The notes: generated by a model not told the origin, from the letters alone. A stretch of DNA of 64,000 bases from Udaeobacter sp963725505 (GCA_963725505.1 CAVRYN010000007.1:1-64000); one strand, 5' to 3'. Positions 8,505 through 16,917 are shown, numbered from the stretch's first letter. Made by a program: numbers and translations.

Positions 8505-10061
8505 TTATTCTGACTTCAGCACCAGCGTAAGATCGACGCGTTTCCCTTTTGCTATGTTGAAGCCGCTGGTCGAGAAAAATTTCCAATGTTGCGGCGAATT
8601 CGCGAAAAGCGTCCCGGCAACAGGCGTCGGCAAAATGATAAAATGCGGCCCGGACGCGCTCATGAATTCTGTAGCGCGAAGCTTGTTCAATGGCGTGAGA
8701 AAACCTTTCACGCGCGACCGAAAATACCAGACAAGGCTCGGCTCCTCAAACTCCACCGAGGCAAATTGCATGTTCGGCACCAAAGAGGCGCTCGATACTT
8801 GAAGGAGCTGGTACGCGGGAAAAAACCGCGCGACCATAGGCGGGATCGCGAGAGCGATGGCAAGCCACACGCACGCAGTGGTGACGGCTATCGATGCAAA
8901 CAAGGAGCGGCGATTTTCGCCAATCTCCGCTCCTTGCCAATGGCGCGCCAGCAAAAGCGCAAGCAGCGGAAACGCCGGCAGCGTGTAATGGGGCAACTTC
9001 GTTTTAATGAGCGAGAAAATCACGAAAATGATTGCCACGCCGGTGATAAGGTAATTGTCGATGCTATCGCGGCGGCGCCACAAATTTTTCGTTAGCCATG
9101 GCAACTTGATCGACCAGGGAAAAAAACTGACAAAAACGGTCACGAAATAAAACGGCAGAAGCAGCAGATACATTCCGAGGGAATTCGCGCCGTGACCTTC
9201 CATCGTCGCAAACGAGCGGCCAATGACGTGTCGCCCGATTCCCACAGTAAAGAATTCGCCGTGCGTTTGAATCAGTGCCGGAATTCCCCAAAGCGCGACT
9301 ACGGCGAGCGTGAGCAAAAGTCCTGGTAAGAATTTGAAGCGTCGAGCCAATGGCCAATCTCGCGCGTAGATAATTACTGCACTAACCGTGAGCAGCGGTG
9401 TCCATGCAATTGGCCCTTTGGCGAGAAAGCCGAGTGCGAGCGCTGAGTAAAAAACAAAGAAGGGCGATTTCCAAATCGCCCACGGCGGCTTGGAAGCCGC
9501 CGCTGCTTGATTGAGCGTTGAACGTTGAGCGCCTGCTCGCGATTTATCGGAGTTGAGCGCATGCTCGCGATTTATCGGAGTTGGGCGTTGAATTAGTTCA
9601 AATCCGCTCCAATGCGCAATCGTCATAAAAAGCACTAGCCACATGTCGGCGACGGCCGCTTTGGCGTGGAGAAAGGTTTGCAGCGAAAGAGTAAAAATAA
9701 TCGCCGCCCACCAGCCAACTTTCTCTCCGCCGATCCGTGTACCCCAGGCGAAAATCGACAGAGCAGTCAACGCCGCCGCCAGAGCCGACGGGAAACGCGC
9801 TGCGAAATCGTTTTCACCAAAGATACGATAACTCGCAGCTTGCGCCCAATAGGCGAGGGGAGGTTTATCCAGACGAAGTTGATTATTGAAGCGCGGAACG
9901 ATGTAATCGCCGCGTTCGGTCATCTCCCGCGACGCCTCCGCGAAACGCGGTTCGTCACGGTCGATTAACGGCAAGCTCCACGTGCCGGCCAAATGAAAGA
10001 GGAGCGAACCGAAGAAGAGAAAGACGTAATTACGTATTGCGGATTTCAAGTGCGCACTCAA
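8505..10061 (-). CDS. ArnT/PMT-type membrane glycosyltransferase
   Basis: 518 residues, with a first transmembrane helix at about 11-32 and the acidic D-R-D-E-P-R-F motif at 34-40, which in ArnT and PMT enzymes coordinates the polyprenyl-phosphate sugar donor and metal. About ten further hydrophobic helices follow, including GFLAKGPIAWTPLLT and the K-T-K-L-P-H-Y-T-L-P-A-F-P-L motif typical of the family. It should transfer a sugar from an undecaprenyl carrier to an envelope acceptor in the inner membrane. Residues about 155-200 (HALNSDKSRAGAQRSTLN and SKPPWAIWKS) come from a repeat block and have no counterpart in the family. It is divergent from the PAP2 phosphatase at 10096, which fits lipid-carrier metabolism. 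Confidence 0.8.
   Translation of the reverse strand: MSAHLKSAIRNYVFLFFGSLLFHLAGTWSLPLIDRDEPRFAEASREMTERGDYIVPRFNNQLRLDKPPLAYWAQAASYRIFGENDFAARFPSALAAALTALSIFAWGTRIGGEKVGWWAAIIFTLSLQTFLHAKAAVADMWLVLFMTIAHWSGFELIQRPTPINREHALNSDKSRAGAQRSTLNQAAAASKPPWAIWKSPFFVFYSALALGFLAKGPIAWTPLLTVSAVIIYARDWPLARRFKFLPGLLLTLAVVALWGIPALIQTHGEFFTVGIGRHVIGRSFATMEGHGANSLGMYLLLLPFYFVTVFVSFFPWSIKLPWLTKNLWRRRDSIDNYLITGVAIIFVIFSLIKTKLPHYTLPAFPLLALLLARHWQGAEIGENRRSLFASIAVTTACVWLAIALAIPPMVARFFPAYQLLQVSSASLVPNMQFASVEFEEPSLVWYFRSRVKGFLTPLNKLRATEFMSASGPHFIILPTPVAGTLFANSPQHWKFFSTSGFNIAKGKRVDLTLVLKSE
9462..9596. repeat. Composite repeat block inside the glycosyltransferase gene
   Basis: It contains two perfect hairpins with 9-bp arms and 2-nt loops (GGGCGATTT-CC-AAATCGCCC at 9462-9481 and CGGCGGCTT-GG-AAGCCGCCG at 9483-9502), then 7-bp GTTGAGC-like units, then two copies of a roughly 25-bp unit containing GCTCGCGATTTATCGGAGTT. 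A stretch of about 36 bp is identical to one in trmD (28725-28760). Confidence 0.8.
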
Positions 10062-10095
10062 AATAGCGCCCGCTAAAACTGACGGGAACTTATTT

Positions 10096-10711
10096 ATGAA
10101 GCGCGCCGCCGTTTTTTATTGGCTGATCGGCCTCGCCATCGCGGCGATAGCGATCGGAGCGGCATTTTATCTGGATGACACCGTCTGGCATTTCATCATG
10201 CAACATCAAAACCGCGCAATGCGCAGTTTCATGCACAACGTCAGCCGATTTGGCGACTGGCCTTCACATGTTGCGCTTGGATTGCTCCTTCTCGGAATCG
10301 CCTGGTGGCGCGGCAGCAAAAAATGGACGCGCATTTTTTTGTCGATGCTGCTGGCGATGGCGATCGCAGGCATTGCCGGCGATGTGATTAAGCGCACGGT
10401 CCCGCGCGCGCGTCCCTCGGTGAAATCGGAGCTTCGATGGGGAGGCCCGCGTTTCAGCACCAAATATCACGCGTTTCCGTCCGGGCATGTTGCCGCCTCA
10501 ACGGCATTTTTTGGGGTTTTAGTTTTTCGCTCGCCGGCGCATCGGTCTCGCCTGTCTCCCCATCCCGATTCTAATCGGATTTTCGCGGATGTACATCGGC
10601 GCGCATTATCTCTCCGACGTCGTCTGTGCGGCGGTCCTGGGAATTCTCTGCGCCGCTATCGTCGCGCGTTTTTTCCTTTCATCAATCTGCAATACAGAAT
10701 CCGCAAAGTAG
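10096..10711 (+). pseudogene. PAP2-family membrane phosphatase, one frameshift
   Basis: The PAP2 motifs are all present but split over two frames: KRTVPRARP (motif 1) and PSGHVAAST (motif 2) in the first, and SRMYIGAHYLSDV (motif 3) in the second after a +1 shift near 10530. Reading across the shift gives about 205 residues with several membrane helices and a stop at 10709-10711. Such enzymes dephosphorylate lipid phosphates, for example undecaprenyl pyrophosphate. The intact third motif after the break suggests a sequencing indel or a very recent mutation. The gene lies divergently 34 bp from the lipid-linked glycosyltransferase. Confidence 0.75.
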
Positions 10712-10751
10712 GATGCCGATCCTGGGAAGCGCTCCGAGGCGCGAAGCAGGG

Positions 10752-10836
10752 CGGAGGGGGTGAGATTCGAACTCACGAGGCCTTTCGGCCTTCCGGTTTT
10801 CAAGACCGGCGCGATCAACCGCTCTGCCACCCCTCC
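10752..10836 (-). tRNA. tRNA-Ser (TGA)
   Basis: 85-nt cloverleaf with 5' GGAGGGG pairing to 3' CCCCTCC, discriminator G, anticodon loop CTTGAAA (anticodon TGA), a long variable arm (GGCCGAAAGGCC region) as expected for type II tRNA, and T-arm GAGTTCGAATCTC. CCA is not encoded. Confidence 0.95.
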
Positions 10837-10885
10837 CCGGGGAAAATGTCGCGACAACTCTGCCATCGGTTCAAGCTCAAGCAAC

Positions 10886-10945
10886 TGTAGCGGCGCTCTG
10901 TGAGCGCCAAAGGCAAGGAATCGGCGGTCACAGACCGCCGCTACA
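10886..10945. repeat. TGTAG...CTACA double-hairpin repeat
   Basis: Starts TGTAGCGGCGCTCTGTGAGC and ends ACAGACCGCCGCTACA. Each half is a hairpin with a TGTG or CACA loop (GGCGCTC-TGTG-AGCGCC and CGGCGGTC-ACAG-ACCGCCG). It overlaps any upstream start of the radical SAM gene and argues for the start at 10993. Confidence 0.7.
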
Positions 10946-10992
10946 GCGAGATTAGATTCGACATCGTGATATGTTCATGTGAACTTAATCCC

Positions 10993-12135
10993 ATGGTGGC
11001 GAAAAAGAAATTCCGGCCCGTCGTCGAGGAGACGCCTCCAAGCTCCGCGCCCATCCGCGGGCGTGGCGCATCCTGGAGCCCGGCGAATCGGTTCGAAAAG
11101 CTGCATGTCGATCTGACCGACATTGATTCTGTCGATGTTGATCTCGCCACGGCGAGTCCGTCCGGTGGCGGACCTGCTACTGACGAACAGCCTCGGCGGC
11201 CGACACAGTATTTTCGTGATGGAACCAAATCGATCATCACTCGGAACAACAGCCCCGATGTCGGTTTCGAAACGAGCCTCAACCCATATCGCGGATGCGA
11301 GCACGGCTGCATTTATTGTTACGCCCGGCCGACTCACGAATATCTCGGCTTTTCCGCCGGCCTCGATTTCGAGACCAAAATCATGGTGAAAACGAATGCG
11401 CCCGAGTTATTGCGCGCAGAACTGGAATCACCGCGTTGGCAGCCACAGACGCTTGTCATGAGCGGCGTGACCGACCCCTATCAACCGATCGAGAGAAAGG
11501 TGTGCATTACGCGCGGCTGCCTCGAAGTGCTTGCCAAATTTCGCAATCCTGTGGCGATCATCACCAAGAACCACCTCGTTACCCGCGATATCGATGTCTT
11601 GCGCGAGCTTGCGGCTTGTAATGCCGTGGCCGTAAACATCTCCGTGACTTCCCTCAACTCCAGTTTGCAGCAAGTGCTCGAGCCGCGCACGACATCGCCT
11701 CAAGGCCGCCTCGATGCGATCCGGCAACTTCGCGGCGCTGGAATTCCGACCGGTGTGATGGTTGCGCCGATCATCCCCGGGCTAACGGATCACGAAGTTC
11801 CGAAGATCCTGGATGCGTGCGCAAAAGCGGGCGCTCAATTTGCCGGTTACACAGTTATCCGTCTTCCGTGGGCGGTAGCGCCATTATTTGAGCACTGGCT
11901 TGAGGAACATTTTCCCGATCGCAAAGAGAAGGTTCTTGGACGCATCCGGGACATGCGGGGGAACCGCCTAAATAATTCTCAGTGGCACACGCGCATGACC
12001 GGGGAGGGCGTTTTTGCGGAACAAATCGCCTCGCTCTTCAGAGTTGGCTGTCGTCATGCCGGCATTGGCGAGCGGCCGTCATTGTCAACTGCGTCGTTTC
12101 GTCAATCGACAACACAACTGCGCCTTAAGTTGTAG
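10993..12135 (+). CDS. PA0069-family radical SAM protein
   Basis: 380 residues from ATG 10993; an upstream in-frame start would translate the repeat element and is rejected. The radical SAM cluster motif is C-E-H-G-C-I-Y-C-Y at about residues 101-109, in the context NPYRGCEHGCIYCYARPTHE that marks the PA0069 / Rv2578c group related to spore photoproduct lyase. Further family blocks are SGVTDPYQPIERK, ITKNHLVTRDID and RLPWAVAPLFEHWL. The [4Fe-4S]-SAM chemistry is certain from the motif; the substrate of the group is unknown, with DNA repair sometimes proposed. Surroundings give no hint. Confidence 0.88.
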   Translation: MVAKKKFRPVVEETPPSSAPIRGRGASWSPANRFEKLHVDLTDIDSVDVDLATASPSGGGPATDEQPRRPTQYFRDGTKSIITRNNSPDVGFETSLNPYRGCEHGCIYCYARPTHEYLGFSAGLDFETKIMVKTNAPELLRAELESPRWQPQTLVMSGVTDPYQPIERKVCITRGCLEVLAKFRNPVAIITKNHLVTRDIDVLRELAACNAVAVNISVTSLNSSLQQVLEPRTTSPQGRLDAIRQLRGAGIPTGVMVAPIIPGLTDHEVPKILDACAKAGAQFAGYTVIRLPWAVAPLFEHWLEEHFPDRKEKVLGRIRDMRGNRLNNSQWHTRMTGEGVFAEQIASLFRVGCRHAGIGERPSLSTASFRQSTTQLRLKL

Positions 12136-12168
12136 GGGGAACTGTCAGGTTGCCCTACAGCTTTGCTA

Positions 12169-12871
12169 TTAGAATGGCCCGCGTTTCTGCCAAGCGGACG
12201 CCTCGTTTTGCAATCGCTGTTCCGCTTCGAGCGACTCTGTAATGTCGATTTGGGTACTGAGCATCCTCAGTAGCGGGAACGGGCGCTTTGCGCGTTGTTG
12301 GCCACTCCTGGAAGTAGCCGGCGGCTATTGTAACCGGCTGCGCATCGGCGGATGCAGTGATCTTTCCCTTCGTGCACGTTAGACGGGTCGTTTTGCCGTC
12401 GGTCCAAACGCAAAACAAGCAGTCCGAATCAGGCTTGATCGTCAGCTGACCGGTGGTGACGGCAAATTGTGATGCGCTTCGATCGGTTGGAGTGAACAGA
12501 ACGATAACTTTTCCGCGGCTCAATCGAATGCGCGCGGTCCGACCGCGCACACTGCCAGCGGTTTGATTGCCATCCTTGGTTACGCTGAGCTCGTCGATTT
12601 TGATTTCAGAATCGCCCGGAAGTTGTGCAAGAGCAGCTGGAATTAAGGCAAGATCGATCGACGCGCCGTGTGGCGAGCGCACAGTATCGCCGCTATTAAT
12701 TCTGCTTTTAAGCGTGACCGGCTGAAAATCGTTTCGTTCCGCATTTCCGAAGAGGACTCTGCCCTTGACCGAAAACACGGCAGCGGCTGTTGCGCGGCTG
12801 ATGCCTTTCGAGCAGCTGCTCGCCAGAAGTAAACAGAGCGCAGCAGAAAGAACGGGCAATGGAAGGCGCAT
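12169..12871 (-). CDS. FecR-like lipoprotein (likely 1-nt frameshift near the C-terminus)
   Basis: The lipoprotein signal (LSAALCLLLASSC) ends at a lipobox Cys near residue 20. The rest is a beta-rich FecR-like domain: VFSVKGRVLFG, SRINSGDTVRSPHGASIDLAL and SRGKVIVLF. FecR domains occur in sigma-factor regulators and in secreted scaffold proteins; no sigma or anti-sigma gene is adjacent here. The reading frame degenerates after ATEDAQ near 12262. In the neighbouring frame a sensible C-terminus follows (TQIDITESLEAEQRLQNEAS) ending at 12169, so one base is probably missing or added. Confidence 0.7.
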
Positions 12872-12949
12872 TAGGCGGGATTCGGTAATTCATCCGAGCC
12901 TAAGCCTCCTTGCGCGTCGGCTGCAATACGGAAGGCGGATTCAGTCCGC

Positions 12950-12986
12950 AAAAAAGAGCTGGCTTGCAAGCAATGCAAGCCAGCTC
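12950..12986 (-). terminator. Rho-independent terminator
   Basis: Perfect 13-bp stem GAGCTGGCTTGCA with a 5-nt loop, followed on the minus strand by TTTTTT. It lies 24 bp after the stop of the small secreted protein gene at 13010-13285 and should end its transcript. Confidence 0.92.
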
Positions 12987-13009
12987 AGCGGTTTATGTCC
13001 TGCGTCAAC

Positions 13010-13285
13010 TTAGTGCTGATAGTAGTGATGATAACGGCGGTGGCGATAGTAGCGGTGCCCATTGGACCAATAATACGATGGCCCATTGTAGTAGCTGTAA
13101 TACGGATATGGGCGGTAGTAGCCGTATGGATAATAACCGTATGGATAATAACCGTATCGGTAAGCCGGATAACCAAACCCGACTCCGATTCCTCCAACGC
13201 CGACCGTTATCTGAGCGTTTGAATGCTGGACGGGCACAAAAAGTAATCCAGTTGCCACCAATGCAATGAATAGAAGTTTTTTCAT
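13010..13285 (-). CDS. Small secreted Gly/Tyr-rich protein
   Basis: 91 residues. A clear signal peptide (MKKLLFIALVATGLLFVPVQHSNA) is followed by a glycine-rich strip (ITVGVGGIGVGFG) and then YGYYPYGYYPYGYY repeats and a His/Arg/Tyr tail. It has its own terminator and is not part of an operon. Low-complexity aromatic secreted proteins of this kind are common in Verrucomicrobia, with unknown function; a structural or surface role is only a guess. The ribosome binding site region reads AGAAAGG just upstream of the ATG. Confidence 0.85.
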   Translation of the reverse strand: MKKLLFIALVATGLLFVPVQHSNAQITVGVGGIGVGFGYPAYRYGYYPYGYYPYGYYRPYPYYSYYNGPSYYWSNGHRYYRHRRYHHYYQH

Positions 13286-13676
13286 ATTTTCGCCTTTCTG
13301 TTGTTTATCCCTTGCTCGTTTGAGATTTGCGCAGGGCTTGAAGTCCTACGCAGAATTCGGCCGCTTTAATGGATTCACGGCTCTCAATAATAGAATCGGA
13401 TTTGACAGCTGCCGCGGTTCCGTGTCCTCAAAAATTGCGCGGCGTGGCAGCGCGTACGGGAGTCGAACCCGTGCACCAGCCTTGAGAGGGCTTATGCCTT
13501 CCTCGTGTACGTTTTTCCGTTGCTAGATTGTTGCTAGATTTGGGACACCCGCGCCCGCCGCCTAGGATCGCACAGGACTCGCATTTGATTGGCGACTCTA
13601 GCGACTTTGGGGGAATAGCGACCGACGATCTCTACACGCTTTACACCACACGGCGCAGTGTGATTGAATGCGAAAC
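13286..13676. other. Intergenic region holding the tRNA-Glu 3' fragment
   Basis: Besides the 48-bp tRNA fragment at 13445-13492 it contains a short direct repeat (TTGCTAGATT) just inside the fragment at 13521-13540. No gene is convincing; a minus ORF over 13534-13926 is antisense to the next gene. Confidence 0.5.
13445..13492 (-). repeat. Duplicated tRNA-Glu 3' end (attachment-site-like)
   Basis: 48 bp identical to the 3' part, including CCA, of the complete tRNA-Glu at 16109-16183, in the same orientation. The identity stops inside the anticodon stem. Integrases that target tRNA 3' ends leave this layout: an intact tRNA at one end and a displaced 3' fragment at the other. Confidence 0.85.
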
Positions 13677-14093
13677 ATGAAACGACTAGCACTCCCAGCA
13701 CTGATTCTCTTAATACCCGCGCTACTGTGGGCGAATGAGAAAGAAACGATGTTTCAAGCCTTAGGCCAATTCGAGCAGGCGTGGCGCTCAAGGTGCAGCA
13801 GCAATCCGTGTCAAACCCGCGAGATTTGGCTGGCACAGCAAGCAGCACAAGCAGCGGATCAGTATTTAAACACGCCGGATGCGAAAGAGCACCATTCGCG
13901 GCATTGGCGGCTCGTGGCGCTATCATTTATCAAATACAGCCAAGCGCGAACGGAAGCGTACGCGGGATACGTGCACTCTCGTCATCGAGACCTGGAGACG
14001 TTGGAGCACGAGTTCAGAGCGGACCTGAAAGCCGCCCTGGGAAGCGACGTAAATTCCCGCGAGATTACACAGCGTTTTGGGCTCGATTACTGA
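13677..14093 (+). CDS. Secreted hypothetical protein in the tRNA-Glu insert
   Basis: 138 residues from ATG 13677, chosen because it begins a compact signal peptide (MKRLALPALILLIPALLWA); an upstream ATG at 13668 adds three residues. The mature part is helical and charged (QALGQFEQAWRSRC, QTREIWLAQQAAQAADQYL, HSRHRDLETLEHEFRADLKA) with two Cys separated by six residues, so a disulfide in the periplasm is possible. I do not recognise the family. It sits between the tRNA fragment and the phosphatase in the insert and is transcribed with the latter. Confidence 0.55.
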   Translation: MKRLALPALILLIPALLWANEKETMFQALGQFEQAWRSRCSSNPCQTREIWLAQQAAQAADQYLNTPDAKEHHSRHWRLVALSFIKYSQARTEAYAGYVHSRHRDLETLEHEFRADLKAALGSDVNSREITQRFGLDY

Positions 14094-14241
14094 CCTAATC
14101 TCTGCTCAGGATCACGCTAGAATCGTTTTTGATGCGCTGGCAGGGGCAAGTGTGCCACCCCAAAACGATTCCGCTTCGTAAATGCCGATTGATTTTCCAA
14201 CAATGAAAATGGGAACGAATTTGGCGTCGCTTCTGGCAAGA

Positions 14242-15228
14242 ATGAAAGCCATCACTATTATGAGCAGTTTGATTTCATTGCGCTTCGCATTCGCTTTTGT
14301 CCTTTGGCCTCTCAGTCTTTTGGCCTCCGATCTTGCACAAGAGAATCAGCCGGTTCGTTCTCCCGACAAGCCGGTGTTGATCTGGGACATCGACCTGAAG
14401 CTGTCTAACGCTCCACCCCGGAACTGGCGTACTACTGATGACCCCCTTGCGCCGGGGACAAGCGAAGCTCCTTCTGCAATACTGGGGTTGCGTGATCTGC
14501 GGGCATCGGGCAGCGGCGAATTTACTGCTGAGGGTCTAAAGCTCGTGCTAGCCCGAACGCGCGGACCTGTAACCGTTTTCGATTTGCGGCAGGAAACGCA
14601 CATCTTTGTAAACAACCTGCCTGTAAGCTGGTACGCGTCACGCGACTGGGCAAACGTCGGTCGGAGTCAAAGCGAAATTGAAGCGGGTGAAGCCGCCCGC
14701 GTGCAATCGCTCAAGCCCGGGAACGAAATCGCTATTCGGCCCGGTAATCCAGTTAAACATGGTCGGTCCGAGTCTGTCACACCGCAGCGGGTGACGGTTA
14801 AGAATGCGAGTACGGAGCGAGATGTGGTGAGTCGAGCCGACGTCAACTACGTGCGCATCACCGTTACGGATCATACCCGACCGCTCGATGAGGAGGTGGA
14901 CCGTTTTGTGCTCGCTGTCCGTGACCTTTCTCAAAATGCGTGGGCACATTTTCACTGCGAAGCGGGGCTGGGCCGAACGACCATGTTTATGGTGCTGTAT
15001 GACATGCTGCGAAACGCCGATCGGGTGTCGTTGGAGAACATCGTGCATCGGCAAAAGCTCCTCAGCCATGGCTACGACATGCTGCAGCCTTCCGAACCCG
15101 AGAATTGGAAGGCTCCTTACGCCGCAGACCGCGCAGCATTCGTCCGCGCCTTCTACGATTATGCCCGCGCTAATCCTAACGGGCAGCCACAACTTTGGAC
15201 CGAATGGCTGAAATCCAATATGCAATGA
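14242..15228 (+). CDS. Secreted Cys-dependent (PTP/phytase-like) phosphatase
   Basis: The active-site loop is H-C-E-A-G-L-G-R-T, the C-x5-R signature of protein tyrosine phosphatases, within AWAHFHCEAGLGRTTMFMVL. The N-terminal region (FDLRQETHIFVNNLPVSWYA) and the spacing resemble the PTP-like myo-inositol phosphatases (cysteine phytases) of bacteria, which remove phosphates from inositol polyphosphates. The start at 14242 or 14260 gives a signal peptide (LRFAFAFVLWPLSLLAS), so it acts outside the cytoplasm; longer starts exist up to 14182. It is the main cargo of the tRNA-Glu insert. Phytase activity is inferred, a tyrosine or dual-specificity role is the alternative. Confidence 0.72.
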   Translation: MKAITIMSSLISLRFAFAFVLWPLSLLASDLAQENQPVRSPDKPVLIWDIDLKLSNAPPRNWRTTDDPLAPGTSEAPSAILGLRDLRASGSGEFTAEGLKLVLARTRGPVTVFDLRQETHIFVNNLPVSWYASRDWANVGRSQSEIEAGEAARVQSLKPGNEIAIRPGNPVKHGRSESVTPQRVTVKNASTERDVVSRADVNYVRITVTDHTRPLDEEVDRFVLAVRDLSQNAWAHFHCEAGLGRTTMFMVLYDMLRNADRVSLENIVHRQKLLSHGYDMLQPSEPENWKAPYAADRAAFVRAFYDYARANPNGQPQLWTEWLKSNMQ

Positions 15229-15283
15229 ATGGTGAACAACTGGAAGGACGAAGAAAAACCGCCGCCGCTTCCGGTTCAAAACG

Positions 15284-15512
15284 ATGCAGCCAACGCACAC
15301 TTACGAAGTCCGCCCGCGCAAAGATAAGCGCGGCGTCGATCTGATCTCCGATGCGCTGCCATTCGGTCGGCTCTGGTACACCAAACCGGATGACGCCTGT
15401 CGACTACGCGAAGTTTCGCAGCCGATCACATGATGCACTGATTCGCGTTTACGATGAAGCTGGTGACGTGATACAAACACACGAACACATAGGCGATTTC
15501 AAAGAACTGTGA
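15284..15512 (+). pseudogene. Small conserved protein, one frameshift
   Basis: The first frame reads MQPTHTYEVRPRKDKRGVDL and ISDALPFGRLWYTKPDDA. After a shift near 15395 the second reads VDYAKFRSRSHDALIRVYDE and AGDVIQTHEHIGDFKEL before the stop at 15510-15512. Together this is a roughly 75-residue protein of a type I recall as frequent in Verrucomicrobia, Acidobacteria and other soil taxa, usually as an isolated ORFan-like gene. No function is known. The length of 229 bp is one more than a multiple of three, consistent with a single inserted base. Confidence 0.6.
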
Positions 15513-15683
15513 ATCTAACTTACGCAGGCGCGAAGTTTATGTTAGCTGCATCTTCTGCGTTCGTTTCTTATCTGCGATCGTCTGTGACCCAACAAGCCAG
15601 AGCGTCCTAGATTTCTTCGCGATAATCTGCAGGCTGTCTGTGTGTGTCCTTGGGCGACACGTTTGTGATCCACGATACGACCT

Positions 15684-16015
15684 TTATTGCTTCCGTTTCC
15701 TTCGCCGCAACTTCCATTTTTCGTCCAGCAACGCCATGTCACGATTGTAGCGATAGCGTAAAATCGCTGCTTCTTTTTCTTTCCTAGTCCCCGGTTTCAA
15801 CACGTAAATAAACGCTTCATCGACACACCGCCGCGCCCGTTCTGTGTCATCCTGATGGACAATGTCGATGTCATAGCCGGGTGTCTTCCTCGCGCGTCCA
15901 CTACTTTGCGTTTCCCGCCGGTTTCGAACGGGACCATCTTTTTCGTTTCATCCGGCTTCTCTGGCACGTTCGCGAGGAATTCGCGCCGGGCTTCGTCGAA
16001 TGCCGCATAAAGCAT
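15684..16015 (-). pseudogene. Hypothetical protein, one frameshift
   Basis: Starts MLYAAFDEARREFLANVPEK and, after a shift near 15885, continues in another frame as YDIDIVHQDDTERARRCVDE, IYVLKPGTRKEKEAAI and LRYRYNRDMALLDEKWKL, ending at 15684 with a basic tail. About 110 residues. I recognise no family. It is the last gene of the tRNA-Glu insert, pointing away from the intact tRNA, where an integrase would normally lie, but it has no recombinase motif. Confidence 0.45.
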
Positions 16016-16108
16016 GTCAGTCGAAAGCTTGAAACCGCGTCCAGCCGCGTCGCAGTCCGTTACATCACTTTTTGGCGGATTTACCTATGAAAACCGCTGT
16101 TTCATAGT

Positions 16109-16183
16109 TGGCAGCGCGTACGGGAGTCGAACCCGTGCACCAGCCTTGAGAGGGCTGTGTCCTAACCACTAGACGAACGCGCC
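16109..16183 (-). tRNA. tRNA-Glu (CTC)
   Basis: 75 nt including encoded CCA: 5' GGCGCGT pairs with ACGCGCT (G1-U72 wobble), anticodon loop CTCTCAA (anticodon CTC), T-arm CGGGTTCGACTCCCG. Its 3' 48 bp recur at 13445-13492. Confidence 0.95.
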
Positions 16184-16244
16184 ACAAAAAAGGTGCGTGT
16201 AGGAATACTGTATCGAACGCGAGCTGGCAAGATGCCGACGAAAA

Positions 16245-16814
16245 CTACGCATGAAATTTCTTTTTGTGTTTGTGCGCCGGCTTTTTAGGTGCGGGCGTGC
16301 CCGACGGCGTCGGCGTTGGCGTGGCGCCCTCCGGTGTAGGTAAAGGTCGTACTCGTGGCTGAGCTAACAAGTACTGGTGAGCGGTCTTGAGTCCTTGCAA
16401 CGCCAATTTGATTTCCGGCGTGGTAGCCAGTGCGGACATGCGTTCGTAATAGATGTCGTAGTACGCGCTGAGCCGGTTTCGCTTTTCCAAATCGGTTCGC
16501 GCAGCCTGGGCATATGCTTTCGCTGTCTGCACCGCTGGATCGTTCACTAATCGATTTTTGAGTTGTCGCCATTCAACGTGTACCCTGAGTGCATCAGCTT
16601 CCTTGCCCAGCGATTTTGGTTTTGAAAAGGTCTGGTCAAGCTGCGATATCTCAGGCAACTCGGGGCCGTTGGGTTCGGAGGAAGGTGTGGCCGAAGCTTC
16701 GGGTTGGTTTTGCCCGGAATAAAGGTCCACAGACGGCGGCGCGGCGTCCTGTCCGTGCATTATCAGCGTGGTGATGATCAGCGCCGCTAAAATGATCACT
16801 CCGAATATTTTCAT
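16245..16814 (-). CDS. Membrane-anchored or secreted protein with Pro/Lys tail, unknown
   Basis: From ATG 16814, about 189 residues: an N-terminal hydrophobic segment (MKIFGVIILAALIITTLIMH) as signal or anchor, a Pro/Ser-rich linker, a helical middle (LGKEADALRVHVEWRQLKNR, AKAYAQAARTDLEKRNRLSA, YYDIYYERMSAL) and a PTPEGATPTPTPSGTPAP tail ending in Lys/His. An upstream ATG at 16850 adds twelve residues without improving the signal. The family is not recognised. It is convergent to nothing close and lies next to tRNA-Glu, just outside the presumed integrated element. Confidence 0.7.
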   Translation of the reverse strand: MKIFGVIILAALIITTLIMHGQDAAPPSVDLYSGQNQPEASATPSSEPNGPELPEISQLDQTFSKPKSLGKEADALRVHVEWRQLKNRLVNDPAVQTAKAYAQAARTDLEKRNRLSAYYDIYYERMSALATTPEIKLALQGLKTAHQYLLAQPRVRPLPTPEGATPTPTPSGTPAPKKPAHKHKKKFHA

Positions 16815-16890
16815 TTCCCGCTTAGTGGCAATGTAACCGAATTTTCGCATGCGGGAAGACGCTATCCATGATAAAGAATCACGCCGAAGC

Positions 16891-16917
16891 CGGGGCGTAG
16901 CTTAGCTTGGTAGAGCG
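16891..16917 (+). pseudogene. 5' fragment of tRNA-Pro, inverted copy
   Basis: 27 bp identical to the first 27 nt of the tRNA-Pro at 17261-17334 but on the other strand. It covers the acceptor 5' strand and D-arm, then diverges into a self-complementary GTCGCCGCGGCGAC. It cannot fold as a complete tRNA. Confidence 0.85.

Larger units (their letters stand above)
13445..16156. mobile_element. Putative tRNA-Glu-targeted integrated element (about 2.7 kb)
   Basis: Bounded by 48-bp direct repeats at 13445-13492 and 16109-16156. The content is a small secreted protein, a Cys-phosphatase, a small conserved protein and a hypothetical gene. No integrase is present, so it would be a remnant or a non-autonomous cargo. 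Confidence 0.6.

Noticed and set aside
13534..13926. Minus-strand ORF that could have been an integrase end
   Set aside because: No recombinase motif and antisense to the secreted protein gene; the tRNA-bounded insert therefore has no visible integrase.
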